Below are positions 1-11,092 of a stretch of DNA of 64,000 nt, piece after piece (position 1 is the first letter of the stretch; each line of letters opens with the position of its first letter). Under the pieces are notes generated by a model. It did no database searches and was not told where the DNA came from. It worked only from the letters and a program-made list of their open reading frames with translations. The DNA is from Mycobacterium dioxanotrophicus. Its GTDB lineage: Bacteria > Actinomycetota > Actinomycetes > Mycobacteriales > Mycobacteriaceae. Position numbers and translations under genes: made by a program. The DNA lies in NCBI RefSeq assembly GCF_002157835.1, contig NZ_CP020809.1, positions 1 to 64,000 of the forward strand, given 5' to 3'.

Positions 1-1455
1 TCAGCGCTTGGCGCGCTGGCGGATCCGGGTGGTGAGTTCCTTCACGTGGTCGAAAACCTCGCGTCGTTCGGCCATTTCACCGCGGATCTTCTTCTCGGCG
101 TACATCACCGTCGTGTGATCGCGTCCGAACGCCTGCCCGATCTTGGGCAGCGAGAGATCCGTGAGTTCTCGGCACAGGTACATGGCGATCTGCCGGGACT
201 GCGCCAGTGCCCGGGTCTTACCGGGCCCGCGCAGTTCCTCCACGGTGGTCTCGAAGTACTCGGCTGTGGCGGCCATGATGGCCGCCGTGCTGATCTGCAT
301 GGTGGTGGCGTCGGCGATGAGGTCACGCAGCACCACCTCGGCCAGTGACTTGTCGATGCGCGTCTTGTTGAGCGAGGCGAACGCCGTCACACGGATCAGG
401 GCACCCTCGAGCTCACGGATGTTGCGTTCGATGCTGCTGGCAATGAGTTCGAGAACGTCGCCGGGCACATCGAGCCGGTCCATCTGAGCTTTTTTGCGCA
501 GAATCGCGATGCGGGTTTCCAGCTCGGGGGGCTGCACGTCGGTGATCAGGCCCCACTCGAAGCGGGTACGCAGCCGGTCCTCGAGCGTGGCCAGCTGTTT
601 GGGCGGCCGGTCCGACGAGATCACGATCTGCTTGTTGGCGTTGTGCAGCGTGTTGAAGGTGTGGAAGAACTCTTCCTGGATACCTTCCTTGCCCTCGATG
701 AACTGGATGTCGTCGACGAGCAGGATGTCGATGTCGCGGTAACTGCGCTTGAACGACGCCTTGCGGTCGTCGCGCAGCGAGTTGATGAAGTCGTTGGTGA
801 ATTCCTCGGTGGACACGTACTTCACGCGCATGCCGGGGAAGAGACGCTGGGCATAGTTGCCCGCGGCGTGCAGCAGATGGGTCTTGCCCAGCCCGGACTC
901 ACCCCAGATGAACAACGGGTTGTACGCCCGGGCGGGGGCCTCGGCGATGGCGAGGGTCGCGGCATGGGCGAACCGGTTGGACGCCCCGATGACGAAGGTA
1001 TCGAACGTGTAGCGCCGGTTCAGGTTGACCGCATTGGCGTCGGGCGCCGCGGCGCTCGGCTGTGGGTTGCTGAAGTAGGTGGGCCAGCTCTCCTCGACGT
1101 TGACGCGGGCCGCGCGGTCGTCGTCCACCTCGTCGATGTCCAGCGGCGGAGGCTCGAGGTGGCTGTCGGAAATGTCGGCCTCGTCCGACGGGCTCGGCGT
1201 CGCGATGCGGACGCCGAGTTCGACGCGTTGGCCGAGTCGCCGGCTGAGCGCCGAAACGATGGGTTCCCGCAGGTGACGTTCGATTTCGTTCTGGACGAAC
1301 GGGGTGGGCACCGACAGCAGAGCAAACCCCTCAGTGATGACCAACGGCTGTACGAGCTTCAGCCAGGCCCTTTGCTGAGGGGTGGTGTCGCCATTGAGTT
1401 CGGCGACGACGTCGTTCCAGATGGAGACGAAGGGTGGGTCGGGGTCAGCGGTCAT
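1..1455 (-). CDS. dnaA: Chromosomal replication initiator protein DnaA
   Basis: 484 residues, complete; the stop codon is the first three bases of the window. DnaA binds DnaA boxes at oriC, melts the origin and recruits the helicase. The N-terminal interaction domain (about 1-85) is followed by an acidic linker and the AAA+ core. Walker A is GESGLGKT (residues 185-192) and Walker B is LLVDD before IQFIEGKEG; an arginine-rich sensor segment [10 protein letters not shown] follows. The C-terminal DNA-binding signature [14 protein letters not shown] lies near the end. The ATG at 1453-1455 gives the usual mycobacterial N-terminus. In mycobacteria oriC lies between dnaA and dnaN, so it should be just outside the left edge. 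The divergent rpmH operon begins about 510 bp away. Confidence 0.98.
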   Translation of the reverse strand: MTADPDPPFVSIWNDVVAELNGDTTPQQRAWLKLVQPLVITEGFALLSVPTPFVQNEIERHLREPIVSALSRRLGQRVELGVRIATPSPSDEADISDSHLEPPPLDIDEVDDDRAARVNVEESWPTYFSNPQPSAAAPDANAVNLNRRYTFDTFVIGASNRFAHAATLAIAEAPARAYNPLFIWGESGLGKTHLLHAAGNYAQRLFPGMRVKYVSTEEFTNDFINSLRDDRKASFKRSYRDIDILLVDDIQFIEGKEGIQEEFFHTFNTLHNANKQIVISSDRPPKQLATLEDRLRTRFEWGLITDVQPPELETRIAILRKKAQMDRLDVPGDVLELIASSIERNIRELEGALIRVTAFASLNKTRIDKSLAEVVLRDLIADATTMQISTAAIMAATAEYFETTVEELRGPGKTRALAQSRQIAMYLCRELTDLSLPKIGQAFGRDHTTVMYAEKKIRGEMAERREVFDHVKELTTRIRQRAKR

Positions 1456-1965
1456 CGACGATTACCCCCTTTACTGTCCTGGAGGTCCATCCACGGACGA
1501 CCAATAGAACGAAGACGAACTGTCCACATATTTATCCACAGGTTGTGGAAAAAGGACAGTCGTCGTCGTTTCTGTTGACTTGTGCGGAGGATGTCGCAGC
1601 CGTGGCTCACATAGTGTGGGGATGTGGCGGCTGTTTGACGTCCTCGGTTCCTGTCTGGGGCCAGTCCCGGTGCGGGGCGGCTACGAACGGTATTGGCAGA
1701 AGCTAACAGTTTTCGTTCGACGTGCCAACCGTTCTGCAACATTGGCGCCAGACGCGGAGCGCAGGTTTGACCCAGCGAAAACTCGTCAGTACCCTCGAGC
1801 AGTCGCCCGCACGTGGCGATACGGCTGCGATCCTGGTCCGCCCGGAGTCTGCGCCGGTAAGTAGAGCACGACGCACCACAAGCTTATTAGGGGCAGTCGC
1901 GTCATCTCCGACACACTTCGGGTCGGCGAGTCGCGGGTGCCACATAGAAACAAGGAGAGATTGCC
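1456..1965. other. dnaA-rpmH intergenic region
   Basis: A 510-bp divergent promoter region between dnaA and rpmH. It contains no convincing ORF. The dnaA-proximal part is locally AT-richer and holds a small DnaA-box cluster (annotated separately). The rpmH-proximal part ends in a clear Shine-Dalgarno sequence (AAGGAGA at 1952-1958). Confidence 0.8.
1520..1552. promoter_or_regulatory. DnaA-box cluster upstream of dnaA
   Basis: A perfect DnaA box TTATCCACA lies at 1532-1540. It is flanked by a one-mismatch box CTGTCCACA at 1520-1528 (mycobacterial consensus TTGTCCACA) and by an inverted box at 1544-1552 (TTTTCCACA on the minus strand). All lie within 100 bp of the dnaA start. DnaA autoregulation of dnaA is well established in bacteria; that this cluster does it here is inference. 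Confidence 0.7.
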
Positions 1966-2109
1966 GTGGCCAAGGGCAAGCGGACCTTCCAGCCGAACAA
2001 CCGTCGCCGTGCGCGCGTTCATGGGTTCCGGCTGCGTATGCGGACCCGTGCCGGTCGCGCCATCGTCTCCAGCCGCCGTAGCAAGGGCCGTCGCTCGCTC
2101 ACTGCGTGA
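1966..2109 (+). CDS. rpmH: 50S ribosomal protein L34
   Basis: 47 residues, very basic, with the L34 pattern [20 protein letters not shown] and the terminal SKGRRSL block. The GTG start at 1966 has a strong SD (AAGGAGA) 7 nt upstream and gives the standard L34 N-terminus. It is the first gene of the rpmH-rnpA-yidD-yidC-jag-rsmG cluster conserved next to dnaA across bacteria, and rnpA follows after 21 nt. Confidence 0.97.
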   Translation: MAKGKRTFQPNNRRRARVHGFRLRMRTRAGRAIVSSRRSKGRRSLTA

Positions 2110-2130
2110 TTCGACGCAGGATCTAGCGCG

Positions 2131-2484
2131 GTGCTTCCGGCTCAGAACCGGATGAGGCGGTCCGCGGAATTCAGTGTCACCGTCAGCCGTGGCGTGCGCG
2201 CAGTACAACCCGATGTGGTCGTTCATGCGTTGCGCGACGAGCTGGACCCCAGTGGCCCACGCGTCGGTTTGGTGGTCTCCAAGTCCGTCGGTAACGCCGT
2301 AGCACGTCATCGGGTGGCACGTCGTCTCCGGCACGCCGCCCGTACCGTGCTGCCCCGGCTCGAACCCACGGACCGTGTGGTGATCCGAGCCCGGCCGAGT
2401 TGCCGGGACGCGCTCTCGTCACGACTGGAACGGCAACTCACTGCTGCGCTCGAGCGGGTGGCGCGGCACGGAACTGCTTCATGA
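2131..2484 (+). CDS. rnpA: Ribonuclease P protein component
   Basis: 117 residues. This is the protein cofactor of RNase P, which helps the RNA subunit bind and cleave pre-tRNA 5' leaders. The N-terminus [13 protein letters not shown] and the basic RNase P signature [16 protein letters not shown] (about residues 52-67) are diagnostic. The start is GTG at 2131. The last codons overlap the yidD start as ATGA at 2481-2484, indicating translational coupling. Confidence 0.97.
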   Translation: MLPAQNRMRRSAEFSVTVSRGVRAVQPDVVVHALRDELDPSGPRVGLVVSKSVGNAVARHRVARRLRHAARTVLPRLEPTDRVVIRARPSCRDALSSRLERQLTAALERVARHGTAS

Positions 2485-2765
2485 TCCGGCGGGCAGGCGC
2501 GGGTGCGGCTCGCGCTGTGATCTTCTTGATCCAGCTGTATCGGCACATGATCTCTCCGCTGCGCCTGCCCACATGCCGATTCACTCCGACGTGTAGTCAG
2601 TACGCCGTGGATGCACTCACCGAGTACGGGCTTTTCTACGGTGGCTGGCTCGCCACGGTTCGGCTGCTGAAGTGCGGCCCGTGGCATCGGGGAGGATGGG
2701 ATCCGATACCTGAGCGCCGCAACGCTGATGCCGTCGGAGATGGCAGAAACGAGTCCTATGTTTAA
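2481..2765 (+). CDS. yidD: Membrane protein insertion efficiency factor YidD
   Basis: 94 residues, typical for the family. An amphipathic N-terminus ([16 protein letters not shown]) leads to the three-cysteine signature [13 protein letters not shown] and [12 protein letters not shown]. Members are membrane-associated and assist YidC-dependent insertion. The start codon overlaps the rnpA stop by 4 nt, and the 3' end overlaps the proposed yidC start by 8 nt, so the three genes are tightly coupled. Confidence 0.96.
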   Translation: MIRRAGAGAARAVIFLIQLYRHMISPLRLPTCRFTPTCSQYAVDALTEYGLFYGGWLATVRLLKCGPWHRGGWDPIPERRNADAVGDGRNESYV

Positions 2766-3825
2766 CTTCTTCAGCCTCGACATCATCTATTACCCGGTGT
2801 CGGCGATCATGTGGGTTTGGTACAAGGCGTTCGCCTTCATCCTCGGCCCGCAGAACTTCTTCGCCTGGGCGCTGTCGGTGATGTTCCTGGTGTTCACCCT
2901 GCGCGCCATCCTCTACAAGCCGTTCGTCAAGCAGATCCGCACGACGCGGCAGATGCAGGAACTGCAACCGCAGATCAAGGCGCTGCAGAAGAAGTACGGC
3001 AAGGACCGCCAGCGCATGGCGCTGGAGATGCAGAAGCTGCAGCGCGAACACGGGTTCAATCCGATCCTGGGCTGTCTGCCCATGCTCGCGCAGGTGCCGG
3101 TGTTCCTCGGACTGTTCCACGTACTGCGATCCTTCAACCGGACCCAGGGCGGTTTCGGCCAGGTGCACCTGTCGGTCGCGGAGAACCGGGCCACGGGCAA
3201 CTACGTCTTCAGCCCGACCGATGTGGCGAACTTCCTCGACGCCCACCTCTTCGGTGCGCCGTTGGGTGCCACCATGATCCAGACCACGGGTCTGGACGCG
3301 TTCAAGGAATTCAGCCGGCCCGCGGTGATCGCGGTCGGCGTGCCGATCATGATCCTCGCCGGCATCGCGACCTACTTCAACAGCCGGGCGTCGGTGGCGC
3401 GGCAGAGCCCAGAGGCCGCTGCCAATCCGCAGACCGCGATGATGAACAAGCTGGCTCTCTACGTGTTCCCGTTCGGCGTCGTCGCCGGCGGTCCGTTCCT
3501 GCCGCTCGCGATCATCCTCTACTGGTTCGCCAACAACATCTGGACCTTCGGTCAGCAGCACTACGTGTTCGGCATGATCGAGAAGGAAGAAGAAGCCAAG
3601 AAGGTCGAGGCGATGGAGAGGCGGGCGGCCAACGCGCCGGCGCCGGGAGCCAAGCCGAACCGGCCGCGCAAGGCACAGTCCAATCCCGGCGATGAGGACG
3701 AGGCGGATACCGCGCCCGCCGAACCGACCGAGGGCACGGGAGACAGCAGCGCCGGGGACGGATCGGCTGATACCGCCGGACGCACCCCGAAGCCCGGCGC
3801 GCGCCCCAAGAAGCGGAAGCGTTGA
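2758..3825 (+). CDS. yidC: Membrane protein insertase YidC
   Basis: 355 residues from ATG 2758; an in-frame ATG at 2728 would add 10 residues. The 2758 start is preferred because family members begin at the FxFFSLDxIYYPVS segment. The protein is polytopic. Strongly conserved parts are the [22 protein letters not shown] helix, the cytoplasmic helical hairpin ([19 protein letters not shown]), and [15 protein letters not shown]. It ends in a long charged cytoplasmic tail (about residue 280 onward) finishing PKKRKR, likely for ribosome contact. YidC inserts and folds inner-membrane proteins, alone or with SecYEG. Confidence 0.97.
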   Translation: MFNFFSLDIIYYPVSAIMWVWYKAFAFILGPQNFFAWALSVMFLVFTLRAILYKPFVKQIRTTRQMQELQPQIKALQKKYGKDRQRMALEMQKLQREHGFNPILGCLPMLAQVPVFLGLFHVLRSFNRTQGGFGQVHLSVAENRATGNYVFSPTDVANFLDAHLFGAPLGATMIQTTGLDAFKEFSRPAVIAVGVPIMILAGIATYFNSRASVARQSPEAAANPQTAMMNKLALYVFPFGVVAGGPFLPLAIILYWFANNIWTFGQQHYVFGMIEKEEEAKKVEAMERRAANAPAPGAKPNRPRKAQSNPGDEDEADTAPAEPTEGTGDSSAGDGSADTAGRTPKPGARPKKRKR

Positions 3826-3861
3826 CCAGCTCCGGCTGGCGAGTAGTAGGGAGAGACTGAC

Positions 3862-4398
3862 ATGACGGATGCACAGACCACTGATGCGGGCGTCGAGCCG
3901 GAGGCGGCGAAGGCGACGACGTCGGCGGACGATCTGGAAGAGCGTTTGGTCGCCGAGGGCGAGATCGCCGGCGACTATCTCGAGGAGCTGCTTGATCTGC
4001 TCGACTTCGACGGCGACATCGATCTGGATGTCGAAGGCGATCGCGCGGTCGTCAGCATCGACGGCGGCGGGGACCTGAGCAAGTTGGTCGGCCGCAAGGG
4101 CGAGGTGCTCGACGCGCTCCAGGAGCTGACCCGGCTGGCCGTCCACCAGAAGACCGGTGAGCGCAGCCGGCTGATGCTCGACATCGCGCGGTGGCGTCGT
4201 CGTCGTCGTGACGAACTCGCGGCGCTCGGGGACAAGGTGGCCCGCCGCGTGCTGGAGTCCGGTGAGCGCGAAGAGCTGGCTCCCATGACTCCCTTTGAGC
4301 GCAAGATCGTCCACGATGCCGTCGCGGCTGTCGAAGGCGTCCGCAGCGAGAGCGAGGGCGTGGAGCCGTCGCGACGCGTCGTTGTCTTGCTTGGCTGA
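3862..4398 (+). CDS. jag: Jag/KhpB-like RNA-binding protein (KH and R3H domains)
   Basis: 178 residues, counterpart of M. tuberculosis Rv3920c. An acidic N-terminus precedes a KH-like domain with the signature LVGRKGEVLDALQELTRLAVHQKTG. A C-terminal R3H domain follows (around VARRVLESGEREELAPMTPFERKIVHDAV). Homologues (KhpB/EloR/Jag) bind RNA and affect cell-wall elongation in Gram-positive bacteria; the mycobacterial role is inferred. SD-like GGGAGAGA lies upstream of ATG 3862. It sits 36 nt after yidC. Confidence 0.93.
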   Translation: MTDAQTTDAGVEPEAAKATTSADDLEERLVAEGEIAGDYLEELLDLLDFDGDIDLDVEGDRAVVSIDGGGDLSKLVGRKGEVLDALQELTRLAVHQKTGERSRLMLDIARWRRRRRDELAALGDKVARRVLESGEREELAPMTPFERKIVHDAVAAVEGVRSESEGVEPSRRVVVLLG

Positions 4399-4434
4399 TT
4401 CGTTAGTTACATCGGTGTAGTTCGTGTGTAGTAG

Positions 4435-6107
<1,673 letters not shown>

Positions 6108-6156
6108 GGCGACAACGCGAGAAGGTCGGGAAGTTGGCAGCGATGAGCAGGAGACG

Positions 6157-7164
6157 ATGATGAATCAGCAGGCGAAGAAGCGCAGTGGACTCGGACGGGG
6201 TCTGGCGTCGCTGATTCCGACCGGACCGGCCGAGGACGGCACCGACAATCTGAGTCCCCGGATGGGCGCGACAGCCGCTGATGTTCTCCTCGGCCCGCCG
6301 GCTTCGTCGCCATCGCCGTCACCCGAAGCACCGCCCGCGGAGATCGACGGAGTCGGCGCGACGTACCGCGAGATCGATCCCGCGCTGATCGATCCGAACC
6401 CCCGCCAGCCCCGCCAGGTCTTCGACGAAGAAGCACTCAACGAGTTGGTGCACTCGATCCGCGAATTCGGCCTGATGCAGCCGATCGTCGTGCGTGCCGT
6501 GCAGACCGACGGATCGACGCGCTACCAGCTGGTGATGGGGGAGCGGCGCTGGCGCGCGGCACAGGTCGCCGAGCTCGCGGCCATTCCGGCGATCGTCCGA
6601 GAGACCGCCGACGACAGCATGCTTCGCGATGCGCTCCTGGAGAACATCCACCGGGTGCAGCTCAACCCGTTGGAAGAGGCCGCGGCCTATCAACAGCTGC
6701 TCGATGAATTCGGCGTCACCCACGATGAACTGGCAGCCAGAATCGGGCGGTCCCGCCCGCTGATCTCCAACATGATCCGCCTGCTGCGGTTGCCGATCGC
6801 GGTGCAGCGTCGGGTGGCTGCCGGCGTGCTCTCGGCGGGCCACGCCCGTGCGCTCCTCGCCCTTGAGGGCGGCCCGGAAAAGCAGGAGGAGCTCGCCGCG
6901 CGAATCGTGGCCGAAGGCCTGTCGGTGCGTGCCACCGAGGAGGCCGTCACCCTGGCCAACCGCGACGGGACGGCGCCGCCGGCGCCCCGCCGCAAGCCGA
7001 TCCAGATGCCCGGCCTGCAGGACGTTGCTGACCGGCTGTCGACGACATTCGACACCCGCGTCACGGTGAGTCTCGGCAAACGCAAGGGCAAGATCGTCGT
7101 CGAGTTCGGGTCGGTCGACGATCTGCAGCGGATTGTCGAACTTATGAGCACCGAACAGCTCTGA
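6157..7164 (+). CDS. parB: Chromosome partitioning CTPase/DNA-binding protein ParB
   Basis: 335 residues. The N-terminus [12 protein letters not shown] is typical of ParB. Next come the ParB/Srx domain with the CTP-binding patch GERRWRAAQ, the central [24 protein letters not shown], and a C-terminal dimerisation domain ending in a basic segment ([15 protein letters not shown]). ParB loads at parS and spreads as a CTP-dependent clamp to form the segregation complex. AGGAGA upstream precedes two adjacent ATGs (6157 and 6160). Its cognate parS sites lie 1-1.7 kb upstream. Confidence 0.97.
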   Translation: MMNQQAKKRSGLGRGLASLIPTGPAEDGTDNLSPRMGATAADVLLGPPASSPSPSPEAPPAEIDGVGATYREIDPALIDPNPRQPRQVFDEEALNELVHSIREFGLMQPIVVRAVQTDGSTRYQLVMGERRWRAAQVAELAAIPAIVRETADDSMLRDALLENIHRVQLNPLEEAAAYQQLLDEFGVTHDELAARIGRSRPLISNMIRLLRLPIAVQRRVAAGVLSAGHARALLALEGGPEKQEELAARIVAEGLSVRATEEAVTLANRDGTAPPAPRRKPIQMPGLQDVADRLSTTFDTRVTVSLGKRKGKIVVEFGSVDDLQRIVELMSTEQL

Positions 7165-7392
7165 AAGTCGACGACCAACCACACGCGGCCGTTCCGTCAC
7201 TGTGACACATGACGTCACCGTCGCATCGCGTGACTGGGGCGCGATCGGGAAAGCAATTGAGCTGCATCAGAATTCGTTCGAAAGGCGGCGAAAGATGAGA
7301 GATTCGTCGCGGACTACGCCGTTGCCGCCAAGCTCTCCTATCCTTGAGGGTGCGCCGCGCACACCGGCATCGTGTGGAACCCGGGGAGTCTA

Positions 7393-8181
7393 GTGTCAGC
7401 ACGTATCACGCCGCTCCGGCTCGAGGGATTCGAGCAGTTGCCCAAGCATGCACGGCGGTGTGTCTTCTGGGAGGTAGACCCCTCGACGCTGCGCGGCGAC
7501 GATCACCTCAGCGATCCCGAGTTCGAGAAAGAAGCGTGGCTGTCCATGGTCATGCTCGAGTGGGGATCGTGCGGCCAGCTCGCCGTGGAATCACCGCCCG
7601 ATGACGGCAGTGAGTTCGGACCTCCGATCACCGGGGACGAACCGTGCCTGGGCTATGCGTTCTATGCACCACCCGGCGCGGTGCCGCGGGCACGACTGTT
7701 CCCCACGGCACCCGTCAGCGCCGACGCCGTGTTGTTGACCGCTGTCGCAGTCGAATCCGGCGACGGCACCGAAGGTCTGCCGGGGAGCCTGCTCGCTGCG
7801 GTGGTGAACGACCTTGTGCGGCGCGGTGTTCGGTCCCTGGAGGCATTCGGTTACACCCCCGCCGTTACCGAGTTGGGCGACTGCGGCTCACTGCCCGGCG
7901 AGTTGGCGCCCGTCGTCGAGGTGCTGGGGGACTGCGCGGTCGACCAATGCATGATCGACTCGGACTTCCTGCTGGACGTCGGTTTCACGGTGATCGCTCC
8001 CCATCCGTACTTTCCGCGACTGCGGCTCGAGCTCGACAAGGGCCTGGGCTGGAAGGCCGAGGTGGAAGCCGCGCTCGAGCGGTTGCTCGAAAATGCCCGG
8101 ATCGAATTGCCGATCGGTGCCGGGATGACCGGTGCCACGATGAACATCACTCGGCCGGCGCAGCGCAACACGTCGTCTTGA
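7393..8181 (+). CDS. GNAT-family N-acetyltransferase-like protein (Rv3916c counterpart)
   Basis: 262 residues from GTG 7393, which has GGGGAG 5 nt upstream and gives the family N-terminus SARITPLRLEGFEQLPKHAR. The fold is GNAT-like (conserved LLTAVAV and GLPGSLLAAVVNDLVRRGV segments, the latter at the acetyl-CoA position), but the substrate is unknown. The gene lies beside parB as in M. tuberculosis, where the next gene is cwlM. Here a 6-kb block separates them. The C-terminus (IGAGMTGATMNITRPAQR) is tail-like. Confidence 0.85.
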   Translation: MSARITPLRLEGFEQLPKHARRCVFWEVDPSTLRGDDHLSDPEFEKEAWLSMVMLEWGSCGQLAVESPPDDGSEFGPPITGDEPCLGYAFYAPPGAVPRARLFPTAPVSADAVLLTAVAVESGDGTEGLPGSLLAAVVNDLVRRGVRSLEAFGYTPAVTELGDCGSLPGELAPVVEVLGDCAVDQCMIDSDFLLDVGFTVIAPHPYFPRLRLELDKGLGWKAEVEAALERLLENARIELPIGAGMTGATMNITRPAQRNTSS

Positions 8182-8226
8182 CCGGATGGTCGATGACTTC
8201 CGCTGCCTCGCGGTGTCTACCTGGAT

Positions 8227-8550
8227 ATGCCAGCAGCATCGGATGAGCGGGGCGACGTGGTCATCGTTGCCGGACACATCATCGTCGAACCCGCACAGCG
8301 GGCGTCGTATCTGGCGGGATGCGTCGCCGTCGTCGAACAAGCCCGCCGCACCCACGGCTGTATCGACTTCGCCATCTCGGCCGACCTCGTCGACCCGCGC
8401 CGGATCAACGTGTACGAGCAGTGGACCTCGCAGTCGGCTGTCGAAGCGCTCCGCGGTGACGGCCCCGGCGATGATCAAAGTGCGGCAATGCTTTCGGCGT
8501 CGGTGGCCGAATATGATGCCACCGTGCGACGGTGGCTGTCGCACGGTTGA
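8227..8550 (+). CDS. Putative ABM-domain (antibiotic biosynthesis monooxygenase-like) protein
   Basis: 107 residues. Single dimeric alpha/beta-barrel domain pattern: VVIVAGHIIVEP, CVAVVEQARRTHGCIDFAISADLVDPRRINVYEQWTS and ALRGD. The family includes cofactor-free oxygenases and heme-degrading enzymes, but many members have unknown substrates. It is the first gene of the block inserted between the Rv3916c-like gene and cwlM. It points toward and ends 28 nt from the MFS stop, so it is convergent with the peptide-TPR-MFS operon. Confidence 0.8.
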   Translation: MPAASDERGDVVIVAGHIIVEPAQRASYLAGCVAVVEQARRTHGCIDFAISADLVDPRRINVYEQWTSQSAVEALRGDGPGDDQSAAMLSASVAEYDATVRRWLSHG

Positions 8551-8578
8551 TTCCGGGGGAATGGGTGCGGTGGCCGGC

Positions 8579-9838
8579 CTAAATCGCGATCCGGTTCGCC
8601 GACGCGGGCAGATGTCGGGCCAGGCGAGTGGCCCACAGGGCGCCAAGCAGACTTGTGCCGATGAGCAGCGCCATGAGAACGGTTCCGTGGTGGGTGCCGA
8701 AAGCCAAACCGCTCAATGCCGGGCCGGCGAAGAATCCCGTGGTCCAACCGAGTGCGGATACCGCGTTGTACCGCCCGCGAAGAGCCTCGGGCGCAAGATC
8801 ATTCACGATCGCCGTCAGCGTCGGGGCCAGGGCTGTCTCGGCGAGACCGAACGTCACCATGGCCGCGACGAATCCCCAGATCGCCGGCCACCCGCTGCCC
8901 GCGTGTCCGGATACCAATGCCAACGTCCACCCGAACGCCCAACTTGTACAGGCGACGGAGATCGCCGTCGTGCGGGTACGGCCGACCAGGGCGCGCAGTA
9001 CCGGCAGCTGCAGCACCACGACGGCCGCGGCGTTGGCGGCAAAACAGATCCCGAGCGCACTCACCGGGATGCCGTGATCACGGGTGGCCCACCCGGGGAA
9101 CGCGGCGTGATATTGCCCGAAGCCGATCATCACCACCAACGCGGACAGACCGGCCACGGACAGGAACAGCCGATCCTGGAGCACTGCGCGAAAATTGGTG
9201 CCGCCGTGTTCGGCTGCTGGTGCTACCGGGCCGCCCGGCACAGGGACGAGCAGCAGTAGTGGTATGAACAGCAAGAATGTCGCGGCGTCGATCAGATAGA
9301 CGACTTGGAAGGTAGTCGGGCGACCAGGGTCGACGATGAGTCCGGCGATGACGGCGCCGATCGCGATCCCCGCGTTGAGGGTGGCGTGGCGCACCGCGAA
9401 CGCCGCGGACCGCTGCGCGGGCGTCACGACGGTCGCCAAGAGCGCGTCGAACGCCGGCCAGGCGATCGAATTGCCGAGCCCGAGCAGCGCCGCGGCCAGG
9501 AATGCCACCGGTGCACAGGTGACCCACCCGAGTGTCGCCGCACCCGCCGCGGAGAACACCAAGCCGACCAGCAGTGCGGGCCGTGGTCCGACACGGTCGC
9601 TGAGAAATCCGCCGACCGGATTGCCGACGAACGACGCCAGCGCGATGGTCGACAGCGCCAGGGCGGCGGTGGCGACATCGATGCCGCGCACCTGGTGCAG
9701 GTACACCAGCATGAACGGTAGCGACATGCCGGATCCCAACGCGGACAAGGTATCACCGGCCAGGACGGTCGCCGCCGCCCGCGGCAGCTGAGGAATCAAG
9801 CGGGCCGATCGGGCGGTCTCGACAGTTGTCTGCGTCAT
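8579..9838 (-). CDS. MFS transporter (12-TM type) of the repeat-peptide operon
   Basis: 419 residues with about 12 hydrophobic segments. The MFS loop 2-3 signature is present as GNPVGGFLSDRVGPRPALL, with a related repeat after TM8. Closest in style to drug or metabolite efflux MFS proteins. The ATG at 9838 overlaps the stop of the TPR gene by 4 nt, so the two are translationally coupled. With the 57-residue repeat peptide upstream this forms a three-gene operon, making peptide or metabolite export a reasonable inference. The substrate is not recognisable from sequence. Confidence 0.9.
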   Translation of the reverse strand: MTQTTVETARSARLIPQLPRAAATVLAGDTLSALGSGMSLPFMLVYLHQVRGIDVATAALALSTIALASFVGNPVGGFLSDRVGPRPALLVGLVFSAAGAATLGWVTCAPVAFLAAALLGLGNSIAWPAFDALLATVVTPAQRSAAFAVRHATLNAGIAIGAVIAGLIVDPGRPTTFQVVYLIDAATFLLFIPLLLLVPVPGGPVAPAAEHGGTNFRAVLQDRLFLSVAGLSALVVMIGFGQYHAAFPGWATRDHGIPVSALGICFAANAAAVVVLQLPVLRALVGRTRTTAISVACTSWAFGWTLALVSGHAGSGWPAIWGFVAAMVTFGLAETALAPTLTAIVNDLAPEALRGRYNAVSALGWTTGFFAGPALSGLAFGTHHGTVLMALLIGTSLLGALWATRLARHLPASANRIAI

Positions 9839-10833
9839 CGCCGCGTCCTCTGCGATGAGCTCTCCGCGTCGCCCGCACCGGCCGGCAGCACGGCCAGATT
9901 GTGTTGCACGAGCGCCACATCGGGATGGCTGGTCCCGAGCGTGGACTGCAGGATCCGCAGACTACGTTCGTACAGTCGTCGGGCCTCGGTGGTGTCGCTC
10001 TCCGCGGTGCTGACCGCCAGGTTCGCACAAGTCATGCCGACCTCGTAATGGTCAGCGCCCAAAGCACTTTCGAAGATCCGCAGGGCCCGTTGGTAACACG
10101 ATACGGCGGCCGTCGTATCCCCGGAGTCGTGGTGGAGCGCGCCGATCGCGTTCAAATCGCATGCCACGTCGGGATCGTCGTCGCCGACGGCGTCGATGCG
10201 GAACTCAAGACCGCGCTGCGCGTGAGCCAAACCTTCGGCGATGCGTCCTCGAGCGTGGGCGAGGCCGCCGAGGTTGTGCAGCAGCACCGCCAGCGCCTGC
10301 CTGTCACGGACCGGTTCGACATCCAGCACGACCCGGATGTGCTCGTAATGCGTTGCGGCGTCGTCGAAGCGGCCGCGGTATTTCGCGGTGACACCGCGCA
10401 GGTTGTGAATCGAGAGCACGGTGTGGTCATCGGCAGCCAGTATCCGGCGGGAGATCCGCAGCGCGGCAGCCAGTCTCGCGTCGGCCAACTCGAAAGCTGC
10501 ATGGTTCAACAACATTCGAGCGCGCATCAGCTCAATGTCGACCCACAATGACATCAGCGCGGGGTCGCACGTCTCGGCCAACGGTTCCGCGATCCCGGCG
10601 GCCCGCTCCGCCAGCGCCCGGGCTGTTCCGAAATCCCCGGCGGTTTCCTCGATGTCGGCACACGTCAAGATCACATTGGCGAGGTCGGGTGAATCCGGGC
10701 CGAAGGTCGCTCTTGCGGCGTCGACCGCGGCCGTCCCCAACAAGCGCGCGTCCTGCAGTCGCCCGTGCGCCAGCGCAGCAAGTGCGCCGTCGTGCTGCGC
10801 TACCGCCAGACACACCGGCCCGGATTCAGCCAT
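9835..10833 (-). CDS. TPR-repeat protein
   Basis: 332 residues made almost wholly of tetratricopeptide-like helical pairs. Examples are LLHNLGGLAHARGRIAEGLAHAQ, LNAIGALHHDSGDTTAAVSCY and CANLAVSTAESDTTEARRLYERSL, resembling kinesin-light-chain-type TPRs. No signal peptide or membrane segment, so a cytosolic scaffold or peptide-binding protein. It lies 12 nt after the stop of the repeat-peptide ORF and overlaps the MFS gene. In other bacteria TPR proteins act as receptors for short peptides (Rap/RNPP family); whether this one binds the upstream-encoded peptide is a hypothesis. Confidence 0.85.
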   Translation of the reverse strand: MAESGPVCLAVAQHDGALAALAHGRLQDARLLGTAAVDAARATFGPDSPDLANVILTCADIEETAGDFGTARALAERAAGIAEPLAETCDPALMSLWVDIELMRARMLLNHAAFELADARLAAALRISRRILAADDHTVLSIHNLRGVTAKYRGRFDDAATHYEHIRVVLDVEPVRDRQALAVLLHNLGGLAHARGRIAEGLAHAQRGLEFRIDAVGDDDPDVACDLNAIGALHHDSGDTTAAVSCYQRALRIFESALGADHYEVGMTCANLAVSTAESDTTEARRLYERSLRILQSTLGTSHPDVALVQHNLAVLPAGAGDAESSSQRTRR

Positions 10834-10845
10834 CGGTCTCGTCCG

Positions 10846-11019
10846 TCAGATTCGAGCAGTGACCAGGCTGTGGTTCTGGGTCAGCGACCGACGTGGGCGA
10901 GTGGTGGTCAGGCTGTGGTTGCTGACGAGGGCCCGCTTCGGCCGGACGGTGACCAGGGTGTGGTTGGCGTTGATTCCCCGCTTGCGGTGCGTTGTGGCCA
11001 GGGTGCTGATCGCATTCAT
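10846..11019 (-). CDS. 57-residue repeat peptide, unknown function
   Basis: ATG at 11017-11019, preceded at 7 nt by a good SD (AAGGAG), and TGA at 10846-10848. After a three-residue lead the product is three 15-residue units plus a partial fourth. The consensus is N-H-[ST]-L-[VT]-T-x-R-P-[KR]-R-x-L-x-x. Units 2 to 4 begin NHTLVTVRPKR, NHSLTTTRPRR and NHSLVTARI; unit 1 is more diverged (ISTLATTHRKR). It is strongly basic, with no cysteine, signal peptide or membrane helix. Dibasic R-P-[KR]-R motifs recur at every period. It is the first gene of an operon with a TPR protein (12-nt gap) and an MFS transporter. I do not recognise a family. A precursor processed into short peptides, or a nucleic-acid-binding peptide, are both possible. 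Confidence 0.75.
   Translation of the reverse strand: MNAISTLATTHRKRGINANHTLVTVRPKRALVSNHSLTTTRPRRSLTQNHSLVTARI
10849..11010 (-). repeat. 45-bp in-frame tandem repeats of the peptide ORF
   Basis: Units at 11010-10966, 10965-10921, 10920-10876 and partial 10875-10849. The period is exactly 45 nt (15 codons). The best-conserved stretch at unit starts is AACCACAGCCTG or AACCACACCCTG. Codon-level divergence between units with conserved residues suggests selection on the peptide rather than a recent slippage product. Confidence 0.85.
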
Positions 11020-11092
11020 GGTTCTTGCTCCTTGTTTGGTGTGTCGTCACCCCGGGATATCCGAGACGACGGCAATCACGATCGCGCGGCGA

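Noticed and set aside
2728..2757. Upstream yidC start (ATG 2728)
   Set aside because: Would add 10 residues not seen in the family; kept only as an alternative.
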